Of a stretch of DNA of 64,000 nt, positions 21,884-32,613 are shown in pieces. The notes beneath the pieces are model-generated. The model did not search any database. It saw only the letters and a list, made by a program, of their open reading frames with translations, and was not told where the DNA came from. Source of the DNA: Yarrowia lipolytica (Eukaryota > Ascomycota > Dipodascomycetes > Dipodascales); the NCBI RefSeq assembly GCF_001761485.1, contig NC_090772.1, forward strand, positions 496,001-560,000, in the 5' to 3' direction. Both the position numbers and the translations under genes were made by a program. The stretch's first letter is position 1. Every line of letters starts with the position of its first letter.

Positions 21884-24447
21884 GGCGCTAGTGTGTGTGA
21901 GAGCCCTTAGGTGTGCAGAGAAGCCGGTTTATAAAAGCAGACGCACGGTTTTTGGAGATGGCTTCAAAAAGAGGTTGGTCATCAAGGTTTCTAAGGTTCC
22001 ATACTTTTTTAAGGGACACGACTATATGGTTGGTTGGTGGATTCTGGTGGCCTGTCCGCTTTAGGACTTTCGAGGCCAATATAGAGCGCAATCTATGGCA
22101 GCTCGTGGAGAAATCTGACGGAGCTCGCTAGCGAGTGTCCACCGACACAAATCCGCACTAAAACCAACAAACAAGGATGTCGAGCAGCACGCCCAAATCC
22201 AGGTGCAGGTATTTTGCACAAGCTTCAACATAGGTGCATTTTGGGTTCACATATTTGGTTCATAGTTGAAGCTTAAGAAAAAGACAATATTTAGGGGGGA
22301 TGCACCGAGCTCAAAATGCGTCAGAAATTCCAGACCAACACAGAGCAGGGGAGGGGCAAAACACGTGACCCGATCGATCCAGCTCCCCGTCGGACACGCC
22401 TAGCGGCCCCCGGCCACGTGCCCCGCCTCTCGGCTGCATTTTCCATGTATGCACAGGGTTAGGGAACCGCAACAATATGGCTGTATGCGACAGTGTCTGA
22501 ATACGTACAACTGCACCACGCACCCTTGAGTTGGAGATAATTATAGCTCTCAGCAGGGGATCCATAATATTGGAAGCACGTGACAACAAGCCGCAGAATA
22601 TCTTTCTGTTGCGCTTCAGCCCCAATCTGCAGGGCCAAGTTCCCAGCCCCAAACACGACCGTCTCTGGTTTGTTTAGTACGGCGCGCCCCCACTACCCAT
22701 TACGTTGTCGTGTTTTTTGTGACCGGCTTAACCTTCATCTTGGTTGTCGCGCCGACCATTGTGGATGGCGATCGCCAGCATCAGACTCACGGTTTAGGTG
22801 ATAGTTTATTGTTTGGAGATTATAGAGAGACAGGTGCGCGCATCTCGGCGATTCGTTGCAGCTTGATGCGTGTAGGAAGTGTCGGCATATTTTCGGTTAT
22901 TGCTGTGTCAGCGGGCGCCAATTTGGGTTGTATTTAGGGTAATTTAGTGAATATTGGTAAAATTAAAGAAAATGGCACAAGTATTAATTCGAGAAATATT
23001 CGGGAAAATCGCTGAAAAGTCGCTGAAAATCGAGAAAATCCAATACCGACGCTAATTTAGGACAGTATTCTTCTCGAGCCACCACCAGTACCATCAATGA
23101 CCTTCTTATCATAATCCCTCTGTCATTGCGTCATAGCCCAAACCAAAACCATACTCAACGTGGGGTCAGGCTATATATAGCTTTGTTATGTACGTACGGC
23201 TAATCTATTTATATCCCCAGGCGTTGAGGCGGAGATGGAACAATGGGACCATGTCTGTGTGTGTGGTCATTGACTGAATTGGTCTATTTGTGGTGGATAT
23301 ACTGGTCCAGGGATGAATTGCAAAGATTTTGGAGCGGTATTTGGCAGTATTGGAAAAATACTTTACAAAGCTTATTTTGTTGACATCCTACTTGACCAAA
23401 TAGTTGAATGTTCGTATGCTGACTTAGTCAGCTAAACTACCCGACCAAATATAATCCAGGCTACCATATAGTATCCAAGTTAGTATCCGAGTTATACCAG
23501 CCCCTGTTTCATGTATCTACAAGCGTCTTTTCCAGTTTCAAAACCCCTTGTGACATAATATTACGAGCAGTATCACCTGCTAACGGTGTCTCCATGTTCC
23601 GAACATACTGTACGAGTACTGGTAGGTACGATACGATTCTGTAGCGGGTTGTTGTACAATGATGTGCGCAATCGAAAGAGCTCAATCCATTGGCTTATTT
23701 GTGGCTCTATGTTTATCGCACATTCTCTGGTCTTCGGTCCTTCCTTACTAATCTTTGAAACGACTCTTATGATACTGTACATACTTCTTACCAGTACAGG
23801 TACTTGCACTCAACTAAGCGGATTCAATTTTGAATTTTGACCATCAATTCGCCATGGAGGTTCTCACAGCTGTTCTCTGCTTCTCTAGCGTTCTTATCTG
23901 TATTTTTTTCCATAATTTCGCCGTATCTTGAACATATTAATTCAAATTAATCCTAATAAATCCCAAATATTCCACAAAAAAGCATGCGTAATCCCCAGAA
24001 GCTCCAAGGAGCGAAATTCAGGACATCATCACCCAAATTACTCCACAAAAGACCCCATATTCCCCCACAATATCTCACCTCATAACCACCCCAACCTCCT
24101 CCTCCTGGACCGCATGATTGCTCCTTTAATTAGCAGCACCAACCCCATTGAGGGTTTAGAACCACACTAGACGGTCAGATGACGAAGACGCGTAGCACGT
24201 GTGGGGGACGTGAATATGGGTCATGTGAGCACCCCCAAAGATATATCCGGCACGCAAATACCCACTGCACCATCCCATGTATCCACCCGCGGCTCCAACC
24301 GCTTTTTCCGCCCTATCTCCGAAAGTCCCAATTTCTGGCTGGACCTCCGTTAATAAACACCTGGCGAACTTAATCCCTCTTGCACTATCAGACACGAACC
24401 CAACTGGTACAACACAAAAGCGGTCTTTTTACTCACGTTGATTCGGC
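21884..24447. other. Long intergenic region between divergent genes, 2.56 kb
   Basis: It holds the promoter of the mucin-like gene, with a minus-strand TATAAA at 21928-21933 that lies unusually close to the ATG. Other contents are two CACGTG words near 22360-22420, a short repeat of gaaaatcgctgaaaagtcg near 22995-23040, TATA-like words near 23172 and CACGTG near 24197. No gene is seen on either strand. Several 60-110 codon open stretches lack ATG context or coding bias. Confidence 0.5.
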
Positions 24448-27400
24448 ATGAGTGACGAGACGGACGTGACGGACTTTCTCAAGCGGATCCGCGAGCTCGG
24501 CGAGAAGAAGTGAGTGCATTCAAGCGACAGACAGAGACGAATACCGTGCAACATGACACTAACCCAGTGACCGAGAAGACGAGATTCGAGCTCAAAAGCT
24601 GGAAAACGAAATCCAGGAAGGAAAAGAGCGCCGAAGACGATTGCGGGCCGAACGATCTCGATCCACGTCACCTTCCAAGCAGGAAAGAGATGTTCAGGAT
24701 ACCATTAGCGCTTTGGTGGGAGCAGGTAAAGGACGAGAACTAGCTCCAAAGACATATGGAGATTTGAAGGATGATGAGAGCGACAGCAGCAAGAACCTCA
24801 AGGAGAAGGAAGCTGTCAAACCCCTGGTCCGATCCAAACCTGCTGCTCGAAAGGTTTCTGATTCCAAAGCTCTCAAGGACTCCATTCGAGCCTCAATTGC
24901 CGGAGATAAGTCAGGAGACAGAAGTACAAGTACAAAGATTGGAATGAAGGACTCCATTCGAGCTTCCATTGCCGAGGAGAAGGAGGAGAAGATAGAGAAG
25001 CCGGTGCTGAAACAGAAACCTTCTTTCAAAGAGGAAAAGCCTGTGGAGAAGCCAGTACTCCAGCAGAAGCCTTCTTTCAAGGAGGAGAAGGTGGAGAAAG
25101 CAACACTTAATCCCTCTTATAAGGACGACAGGACCAAGAACGACAAGCAGTTTGGTAATTCATTTGGCGAACGGGATGACCCCTTTGCACCACTGCCTAC
25201 GGACAAGGCATCTCCCTACGTGGCCAAACAGTCGCCAACTATGAACAGAATCGGGGCTGGTCATATGCCTCGAACAAAGCTCGACGACAAACCCAGAGAC
25301 ATTGCCATTCCAGGTATCATTCAGTCATCGTCTACCTCCGGTTTGAGAACACAGTCGATCCACCGAGAAGGGCAGTCGCCCCAGCATCAGAGCAGAACTC
25401 CCCGGGCTCTTCCTGGTATGGCTGAATTGGGTAACTCGCGTCACAATCTGCATTTGGACGATACTACGCCCAAGCGGTCTTCCACGACTGTGAGAACCCC
25501 CCTGGGCCAATCTAGTACTCCCCTGGGTCAGACTCGAACACCTACCCTGGGTCATTCTCCCGACCTGAGAAGAACCCCCACTCTGGCGCATTCGCCATCT
25601 TCACCCAACCTGTCGCGATCGCCTCCTCCTTCTCGAGGCAATTTCATTCATTCAGCCCTGAAACGACACGGTACACTGCGTGACTTTAAGCAGGTTGGAC
25701 ACCAACAGCCCGTGGAGGTGGAGATCAACCCCGAGTTTGAAGCGCTACTTAAGGAGGCCGATGAAGAGGAGGAGGAGGAGAGAAGAGCTGCGGAGAAGAA
25801 GGAGAAGGAGAACGATCTACGACCTACTCCTTCGGTCAAGAGCAAGCCTTCGGTCGACAAGATCAGACAGTTGATGGCTGCCAGGAACTCGCCCAAGCCC
25901 AAGTCTGGTTTCGATGAGCGAGACGAGGAAAAGGAAATGTCGCGATCCGACTCTGTGTCTTCCATTCAGTCAGAGAAAGATATTTCTGTGGAGGAGCTCA
26001 AGAAGTTCCGACCCCCTCCTCCTGTTTCGAGGTCGTCAGAGACTAGAACTTCGGAGAGTACTACTCCTGAGCCTGTGTCGCGTTCTGACAAAACAGAGAT
26101 TCGAAACCGACCCCCTCCTCCTGTTTCGCGATCCTCCTCCTCTTCTCTGTCTCGATCTGACTCGATTCAGCCCGAGAGGGATATATCTTCGTCTGCTGGT
26201 CGTCCCAAACCTGCCACCTCGTCAAAGAGTCTCAAGGACAGTATTCGAGAGTCGTTGCGAGAAAGCAAGCTCACTAAGAGCCCCAAACCGGCCTCTCCCA
26301 GTCCTAGAGCTGAGTCTCCAGCAGCGGACGTGACTTCTCCTGCTTCCCCTTCTCTTGCTGACTCAGACACTGTTCCTGAGCTCTCTCCTCTTCGACATTC
26401 TGACTCTCGACGGTTCTCCCCCGTACGGCAGTCTTCGTGGCTTGAATCTGCGCTCAAGAAGAACCATAGTCCCGAGCGTAACTCCTCCATTCGGCTTTCT
26501 CGGTCTCCTTCTCCCGTCAAGTCTCCATTTGGAAGCCGAGATAGAGACATGAGAGGGCGAGAAGAGACTCCCCGGGGACGGGATTTTGGCCGAACCGAAG
26601 ATTCGCAGTCTCCCAAGATTCTGTCCCCCAAGGTTCTCTCGCCGAGCGTTTCTTCTTCAAAACTGGGCTCCCCTTCTGTCGTTTCTCCCCGTGGAAATGA
26701 AGATGAGGAGCGTCTGGCTCGTCTCAAGGCTCTCAGAAGCTCGTTGAGTGATAAGAAGCCCGCTCCCAAGCCTGCCACGGATGAGTCACTGCCTGACTTG
26801 GCACGTGTGGGTTCTTTGAAGCCTCCTAAGCCTGCTCCTACGCTTAAGCCCAGCACTTCTGAGAAGGAGCGACTTGCTGAGCTGAAAAACAGCCTGCGAA
26901 AGAGTGAACAGAAGAATTATGTGGCTCCTGACGTGGTTAAGAACAATCTGCTGTCTGCGAAGGGCTCTCTCAAGGAGTCCACTGGTCCCCAGTCACTGGA
27001 ACTCAAGGATGAGGTTCTAGAGCGTCTGACTGTGGCGCAAAAGAAGCTACGAGAGACTGAGGGACCCAAGAACGCTGAGCTGAAGGATGAGGTCCAGGAA
27101 CGGCTGACAGCTGCCCAAAAGAAGCTGCAGAAGACGGAGGGTCCGAAAAATGCAGAGCTGAAGGACGAGGTGCTGGAGCGCCTGACGATGGCCCATGGAT
27201 CACTAAGACGGTCTCCCGAGCGATCTCCTGAACGGTCTCCCGAGCGTCCTCAGCCTGGAAACGCCTCCAACTTCACTTCTGCGCTTGCTAACGCTCTGAC
27301 CCGAGGCCCCAATGCTTCGAGTCCAAACCTGGCGTCTTCAAATGATTCTGGACGTGGTGCTGAGCGTTCTTTCTCTCTCAGAAAGGCTGCTACTATTGAC

Positions 27401-27919
27401 TCTTCTGAAATTGGGCGCAAGAACAAGGGCGAGAAGCTGACTCATATGACGAAGGGACGGGCCAAGGGTCCGAAGAGACGGCTCCCTAAGAGCGTTGAGG
27501 GCAGCAGTAACGGTAGCAACTCCGGCTCGACGAGCCGACCCGGTTCGACGAGCAGTTCACGACCCGGTTCGACTACGAGCTCACGACCTGGATCTGCTTT
27601 TGGCTCACGACCTGGATCTTCTTTCGGATCCCGTTCTGAGACTGGATCCAGAACAGATCTCCTGTCTGAATTTTCCAAGCCCTCATCTCGGCCCACTTCC
27701 ACTACGGCGTCTCCTACGGTGAGATCAGCGCCTAGTTTCCCTCCCCGACCAGAGAAGCCGTCTGAGCTGAACATTTCCAAGAGAGGAGACAGTGACAAGG
27801 ACGATGACAAGGACGCCAAGGAGAAAAAGAAGCCACCGCCAATTCGGGCATCCTCTAGATCCGTCTCCAACAAGATTCCCCCTCCTATTCGAAAACCCTC
27901 CTCCAGTGTGGCTCGTTAA
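24448..27919 (+). CDS. AIM21: Aim21-like cortical actin patch protein with capping-protein-interaction motif
   Basis: Two exons: 24448-24509 and 24568-27919 (1137 residues). The 58-base intron runs from GTGAGT to CACTAACCCAG; retention would give an immediate TGA. The N-terminus (MSDETDVTDFLKRIRELGEK, then a charged EIRAQKLENEIQEGKERRRR helix and SRSTSPSK) resembles the DUF4045 leader of filamentous-fungal actin proteins, as I recall it. The middle is disordered, with repeated LKDSIRAS, RPPPPVSRSS (SH3-ligand type) and three copies of a KDEVLERLT-AQKKL helix near 26995-27200. Near residues 978-994, LTHMTKGRAKGPKRRLP fits the CPI motif LxHxTxxRPKxxxRRxP, with A for P, that binds actin capping protein in Aim21 and CARMIL. 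Role in endocytic actin patches is inference. Confidence 0.8.
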
Positions 27920-28127
27920 GGTATTTATATAATAATGAATGACGGAGGCCATGCGCTGAAGTTATGTTTGATGTACGAGTACAAGAACACTTGCACTTCA
28001 GCTGGTGGGGTGTAATTATAGAGCAGTACAGGCTGGTATCGTATTCTGTGCCTGTGGGGATATGTAAGGTTAGTGTCCTCACCGGGTGTATTGATGCAGT
28101 GTAACTGTCCTCAAAGAATGGCACGGC

Positions 28128-28135
28128 AAAAAAAA
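28128..28135 (-). terminator. RNA polymerase III terminator of tRNA-Leu
   Basis: Eight A on the plus strand (T8 on the tRNA strand), 28 bases past the tRNA 3' end. Confidence 0.85.
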
Positions 28136-28162
28136 GGTACTCGCATGGCGAGCACTCGCTGC

Positions 28163-28262
28163 TGACAACCGAGAGATTCGAACTCTCGCCTCCGAAGAGA
28201 CCAGGATATTATGTCAAGGTGATACCTTAACCTGGCGCCTTAGACCGCTCGGCCAGGTTGCC
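28163..28262 (-). tRNA. tRNA-Leu (anticodon AAG) with an 18-nt intron
   Basis: Folded by eye: acceptor GGCAACC/GGUUGUC, D arm GCCGAGCGGUCUAAGGC, anticodon stem CCAGG/CCUGG, long variable arm with a UUCG loop, T stem GAGAG/CUCUC, loop UUCGAAU, discriminator A. The 18-nt intron (28207-28224) lies in the canonical place after base 37. Its CCUU pairs with the anticodon region AAGG, the usual pre-tRNA geometry. Removal gives loop UUAAGGU and anticodon AAG, which reads CUU/CUC as leucine. Mature length is 82 nt plus CCA, normal for a class II tRNA. Confidence 0.94.
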
Positions 28263-28642
28263 GTTGTGTTTCGGCGATGGAGATGTGGTAGTTGAGGGTA
28301 AAAAGGGCGGAAAAACGCGGAAATGGTGGTCAGAAATAACAGTATTGTGTATACAATTGAACTTTCTGTTGTACTTAGGGCTCTATTTTACGTTTCATGT
28401 TGAGACTATTCAATTACGGAAGTTCAGTGCTGTCCAGTAAAGGGGGCCGAGAGACCTGAGTAGCTGGAGTCTATAGTATTTCATTTTGGGTCCCATAATA
28501 CATTAAGCATCTTTACACGTCATTTTTTTCCATACTGTATCTGTAGTTGGTGTCATCGTCTATCTACTTTACTTCTTCCTCCCTCATTCCTCATAACCTC
28601 TATGATAATTAATGCATATATATTACAAACCTCCTTCCCATG
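28263..28642. other. Intergenic, 380 bases, downstream of PRP19
   Basis: AT-rich with TATA-like words at 28612-28625. I looked here specifically for a continuation of Prp19 and found no WD40-like coding sequence or splice acceptor on the minus strand. Confidence 0.6.
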
Positions 28643-29056
28643 CTACTCCAGGTTGGCAGACAGCTCGGCCAGGGCCTTTCGGGCCTCGTCTCTCTCCTTG
28701 GTCAGACGAGCAACCACTCGGACGGCCGCGTCCTGCTTGTAGAGAGCGGTACTGAGCTCAGTCTTGGTTTCTTGCAGCTGCTGGCGCAGCGAAAACACTT
28801 CTTGGGCGGTTGCATCCCATTCGTTCTGGAATGCCTGCAGAAGCGACGGGATGGATGTATATTGTGGCGGCTTGGGTCGTGTGGGCGTGTTGGTGTTAAC
28901 CTCTAGCAGATCTTCCACCATCAGATCTTCTCCATTGATGGGATCTTTGCCGTTTTCCTGGACATATGTCTCGATGAGCCGGCGCTCGAAGATGTGACCG
29001 GACTTGGGCGACAGAACGGGCTCCTGCGCGGGTTCTCCAGAAATCGAGCAGATCAT
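28643..29056 (-). CDS. PRP19: Prp19 U-box/coiled-coil protein lacking the WD40 domain
   Basis: A 137-residue ORF whose whole length aligns by eye with the N-terminal third of Prp19, the tetrameric E3 ligase core of the NineTeen complex that activates the spliceosome. The U-box comes first (MICSISGEPAQEPVLSPKSG, then IFERRLIETYVQENGKDPINGEDL). It is followed by YTSIPSLLQAFQNEWDA and the coiled coil (VFSLRQQLQETKTELSTALY, KQDAAVRVVARL) up to a TAG stop. Family members run on for about 350 residues with a seven-blade WD40 propeller; here none follows. No splice donor lies before the stop, and a tRNA and another gene occupy the next 0.7 kb. Start chosen at 29056 (acaacaATGatc), matching Prp19; the upstream in-frame ATG would add 54 unrelated residues. 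Divergent from the mannosyltransferase gene. Confidence 0.85.
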   Translation of the reverse strand: MICSISGEPAQEPVLSPKSGHIFERRLIETYVQENGKDPINGEDLMVEDLLEVNTNTPTRPKPPQYTSIPSLLQAFQNEWDATAQEVFSLRQQLQETKTELSTALYKQDAAVRVVARLTKERDEARKALAELSANLE

Positions 29057-30425
29057 TGTTGTTGAAGCAGTATTATAGTGGTGATAATTAGAGGTGGTTG
29101 GTTGCAGGTCGCGGTGTTCGAATCCGGCCAGTGTTCGATTTTGTAGTGGTATTTTACAAGTCGATGTATATGAGTCAACTCTAGTCCAAATAGGCTTCAC
29201 GGGCACAATAACAGCCATTTACATGAGGTAAATAGAAGAGATATAGGGAGAACAGAGGAGAAAGAGTGGGTGTGAAAAGTCGGAAATTTTTGATGGTCAC
29301 ATAATATACACGCGTACACAAGCCATTCCACAATTGTGGATTGCCCAAAACGAACACAGAAAACGCGCTTCTTGGCCCGCCAAGTAGTCCGTCAGTCCTT
29401 CCATGCGCACATCACATGACTGTCAGGTACCAGTACAGCACTGTACGCCTGAAGATGGCCATGGCTGAAAACCTAGGAGCAGTTTAGGAAAGGGAGATTT
29501 GCATGATGGACACTAATGAGCGACGGAAAGACGCAGCACGGTCACATGACGAGAGGGAAGTGTCCATAGTACCTGTATCCATCGATTGTAATTACCGGTA
29601 CAGTACCAGAAGCTGTTGCACCGTATACCGCGTTCCAGGCACGGCTCATTCGTGCATTATTCACCTCACCCTTTAGCTCTGCACATTAACTCTCTTGTGA
29701 TAGGTGAAGCAAATATAGGGGACAAGAGGAGGGCGCAACATGCTACGCTATGGAGAATATATATGGGCGTTGTATTGAAGGCAAAAAAAGCTCCGTCGAG
29801 TCGAGTGAGTCGAACACGAGTTATTCGCAATCGATATGCCCCCGTTTAGTACGCCACGGCCCCTTTATCTGGGCAGTGGAATGGGAGCCATATTTTTTAT
29901 CGCATTTGACTTTGTATTGATCTTTTTTTTTCCACCCACACTTTTCGTTTTTGGCGCTTCTCCCACCACTCTTGGTGCGGATTTTCTCCCACTCTGACAT
30001 ATAGTAGCGTGGTGGAGACGAGAAGCGCAGTAGATTAAGGGGCGACGGTTTATATATGCGAGGCCACAAAAAGAAGGTAGCTACAGAGACCAACTTGTCC
30101 TAAAGCCACGCTATATATATATGCCCTCCTATGGCACTATGACGATATTTGCGTCGCCACGTCACAACCTGTGGACGTGCATGCCAGTGGGTAGAGTTTC
30201 AAATTGTCTTTTTTCTGCACGACGCACTTCAACGTCTGGCGACGACACACAAAACACACGATAGTGGTTTGAGGAGATACGGGGGTCAGTGGAAGACAGT
30301 TTTTACGCGACCGACACGACGACAAACCAAGCGACAAGACCAAAGAAAAACGCCACACCCAAACTCACACCAAGTTTTCACATCACATACAACTTCTGTC
30401 ATCCAAACAGACACACAACGTCTCA
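29057..30425. promoter_or_regulatory. Divergent promoter region, PRP19 and ANP1-like
   Basis: About 1.37 kb. It holds TATA-like words near 29755-29765, 30050-30058 and 30111-30122 (tatatatatat), and GTAC words near 29427-29445 and 29595-29605. A tRNA B-box lookalike at 29113-29125 has no cloverleaf around it. No gene is seen. Confidence 0.5.
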
Positions 30426-31847
30426 ATGACACTACCAAAATCCAACATGTTTGACCGCAACCAAGGCGGACTGGCCCCGTCGACTCGCAAAACGCTGGGC
30501 CTGGTTTCAGTGTTTGGCACAGCATTATATCTATGCCTGAGCATTCTCTCATGGGTATTTTCTGGCGAGCTGGCGCTCGTTCCCTTCACCTCCTCCAGCT
30601 TGCCTCCCATGGCCGATCTGGGCATCGACAGCGTGCACCACTACGATCTGGCAGACTACACAGGCAGCGCACGGGGCCAGGACCGCAACGAGCGAGTGCT
30701 GTTCCTGGTGCCTCTCAGAGATGCCGCAGCCCACCTGCCCATGCTGTTCGCCCACATGGACAAGATGACATACCCCCACGTGCTGATAGATCTGGCGTTT
30801 CTGGTGTCCGATTCCAAGGACGACACCATGGGAGTGTTGCTCAAGGAGCTCAACACGCTGCAGAGCAACCGAGACGTGTCCAAGCGGTTCGGTAGCATTG
30901 AGATCTTCGAGAAGGATTTTGGCCAGGCCGTTGGCCAGGGATTTTCTGACCGTCACGGCTTCGAGGCCCAGGGTCCCCGACGAAAGCTCATGGCTCGTGC
31001 TCGAAACTGGCTGCTGTCCGTGGCTCTCAGACCCGATCACTCGTGGGTCTACTGGCGAGACGCCGACGTGGAAAAGGTGCCCACTACCATCATGGAGGAT
31101 CTCATGAGCCACGACAAGGACGTGATTGTGCCCAATGTGTGGCGACCCCTGCCCGACTGGCTGGGCAACGAGCAGCCCTACGATCTCAACTCGTGGAAGG
31201 AGTCTGACGCCGGTCTCCGACTGGCTGACACTCTGGACGAAGACGCTGTTATCGTCGAAGGATACGCCGAGTACGCTACCTGGAGACCCCATCTTGCCTA
31301 CCTGCGAGATCCCTTTGGTGATATTCACGTGGAAATGGAGCTGGACGGTATTGGAGGAGTTTCCATTCTTGCCAAGGCTGCTGTATTCCGACACGGCGCC
31401 CATTTCCCCGCATTTTCGTTCCAGAAGCACGCCGAGACCGAGGGGTTCGGCAAAATGTGCAAGCGAATGGGCATGTCTGTGGTTGGTCTTCCCCACTACA
31501 CCATTTGGCACATTTACGAGCCCTCTGACGACGATCTGCGACACATGGAGTGGATGGCCCAGCAGGACGAGTTGCGGGAGAAGGAGCGAGTCCTCAAGGA
31601 GGCCCATGACAAGGTATGGCAGTCGGGCTTTGACAACGTCAAGCAGGAGTGGGAGCGAGAACGAGAGCTGATTCTCAAGAACGTTGAACTGGACTTTGAC
31701 GTGCATCAAAAGGTTCGGGCCAAAAAGGCGGAGGAGCAGAGCAAGGCCGAAGCCAAGGTTCACGGCCCCGAGGAGGAAAAGGTGGTGCCTGGCGTGGGCA
31801 AGGCCGCTCTGCAGCCTGACGCCGTCAAGAAGGTGGTTCAGGGTTAA
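30426..31847 (+). CDS. ANP1: Golgi mannan polymerase subunit, Anp1/Mnn9/Van1 family
   Basis: A 473-residue type II Golgi protein. A short cytoplasmic head precedes a membrane anchor near residues 20-45 (LGLVSVFGTALYLCLSILSW). The Anp1-family alpha-1,6-mannosyltransferase domain follows: ERVLFLVPLRDAAAHLPMLF, then RARNWLLSVALRPDHSWVYW with the metal-binding DxD in WRDADVEKVP, and GGVSILAKAAVFRHGAHFPA. The enzyme elongates the alpha-1,6 backbone of N-glycan outer chains in M-Pol II. A charged C-terminal tail (about residues 380-473, Lys/Glu-rich) fits Anp1 better than the shorter Mnn9, but paralogue assignment is uncertain. An in-frame second ATG at 30447 is a possible alternative start. Codon use suggests good expression. 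Confidence 0.88.
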   Translation: MTLPKSNMFDRNQGGLAPSTRKTLGLVSVFGTALYLCLSILSWVFSGELALVPFTSSSLPPMADLGIDSVHHYDLADYTGSARGQDRNERVLFLVPLRDAAAHLPMLFAHMDKMTYPHVLIDLAFLVSDSKDDTMGVLLKELNTLQSNRDVSKRFGSIEIFEKDFGQAVGQGFSDRHGFEAQGPRRKLMARARNWLLSVALRPDHSWVYWRDADVEKVPTTIMEDLMSHDKDVIVPNVWRPLPDWLGNEQPYDLNSWKESDAGLRLADTLDEDAVIVEGYAEYATWRPHLAYLRDPFGDIHVEMELDGIGGVSILAKAAVFRHGAHFPAFSFQKHAETEGFGKMCKRMGMSVVGLPHYTIWHIYEPSDDDLRHMEWMAQQDELREKERVLKEAHDKVWQSGFDNVKQEWERERELILKNVELDFDVHQKVRAKKAEEQSKAEAKVHGPEEEKVVPGVGKAALQPDAVKKVVQG

Positions 31848-32178
31848 TCAATGCATGTTTGAATAGATATAATTAATCACAGTTAGAAGATGTGGTGTGG
31901 TGGTTCAAATTTGTACTGGAATAAAGTGTTTGTGTTTTCTCATCAAGTGCCATACCAGTACAGTAACAAGTATGTACCAGCACAAGTACATGTACTGTAC
32001 TCGTACTGGACGCTGTGCTGTAAGTTTTTTGCATGTTGAAGATGTGAGGAGCACCAGGAGCGAAACTCCAACTAATATCTAACTTGTAGACATTGCACGA
32101 GCAGAAATCCGCTCGGTTCAAATATGGCAAGAAGCAGAAACTGATGAGTTAGATAAGAAGGACTACAAGAAGAATGAT

Positions 32179-32233
32179 ATAGGAATAGTTGATACTATTT
32201 CTGATCATATTTTATAGTATCAACTATTCCTAT
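32179..32233. repeat. Perfect 20-bp inverted repeat (hairpin), 15-nt loop
   Basis: Left arm 32179-32198 (ataggaatagttgatactat) and right arm 32214-32233 are exact reverse complements; the loop 32199-32213 contains tgatca. There is no T-run typical of a terminator next to it. Nature unknown. Confidence 0.9.
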
Positions 32234-32583
32234 TGTGTAATTCAGATCAAAGTGCTTGGTAGTCGACCCCCAACGTGTTCACTACAGTAGCGCTCTCTGG
32301 TTAGCATGTCAAACAGAGCTGAATATTTTCCTTCTCTTGAAGAACTTCGAGAATATTGAGAAGGAAGTCAAGATATTACCGCAAAATAACCTGGGTTTTG
32401 CTCCGCCCAGGTCTCCATTCTATAAACTACAAAGGATGTCTCGAGGCTGCAAACCAGTGAATGGAACAACACGAACTCGTGCCAGTCGATTGGACAAAGT
32501 CACTCTTGTGAACAAGAAATGCCAGATTTAACCCTTCCGAAGTTCAAGACCTACGGCAAAGAGGATCCCGTACATATATTGTC

Positions 32584-32613
32584 TTGCAAGCGACTTCGTT
32601 GCAAGCGACTTCG
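32584..32613 (+). repeat. 15-bp direct duplication
   Basis: Two adjacent exact copies of ttgcaagcgacttcg. Confidence 0.9.

Noticed and set aside
20691-22064. Long plus-strand open frame (457 codons) opposite the mucin-like gene
   Set aside because: It is the mirror of Ser/Thr codon repeats (giving Val/Glu/Asp/Gly runs), has no recognisable domain, and the minus frame has a clear membrane-protein layout.
29100-29145. tRNA B-box lookalike (tgttcgaatccgg)
   Set aside because: No acceptor or anticodon arm folds around it, there is no T-run in place, and it lies in the PRP19 5' flank.
29057-29218. N-terminal extension of Prp19 by 54 residues
   Set aside because: The extension has no Prp19 similarity, while MICSISGEP at 29056 matches the canonical first residues.
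30549-31763. Antisense open frame of 404 codons opposite the Anp1-like gene
   Set aside because: The plus strand has an unmistakable mannosyltransferase; the antisense frame follows from its strong codon bias.
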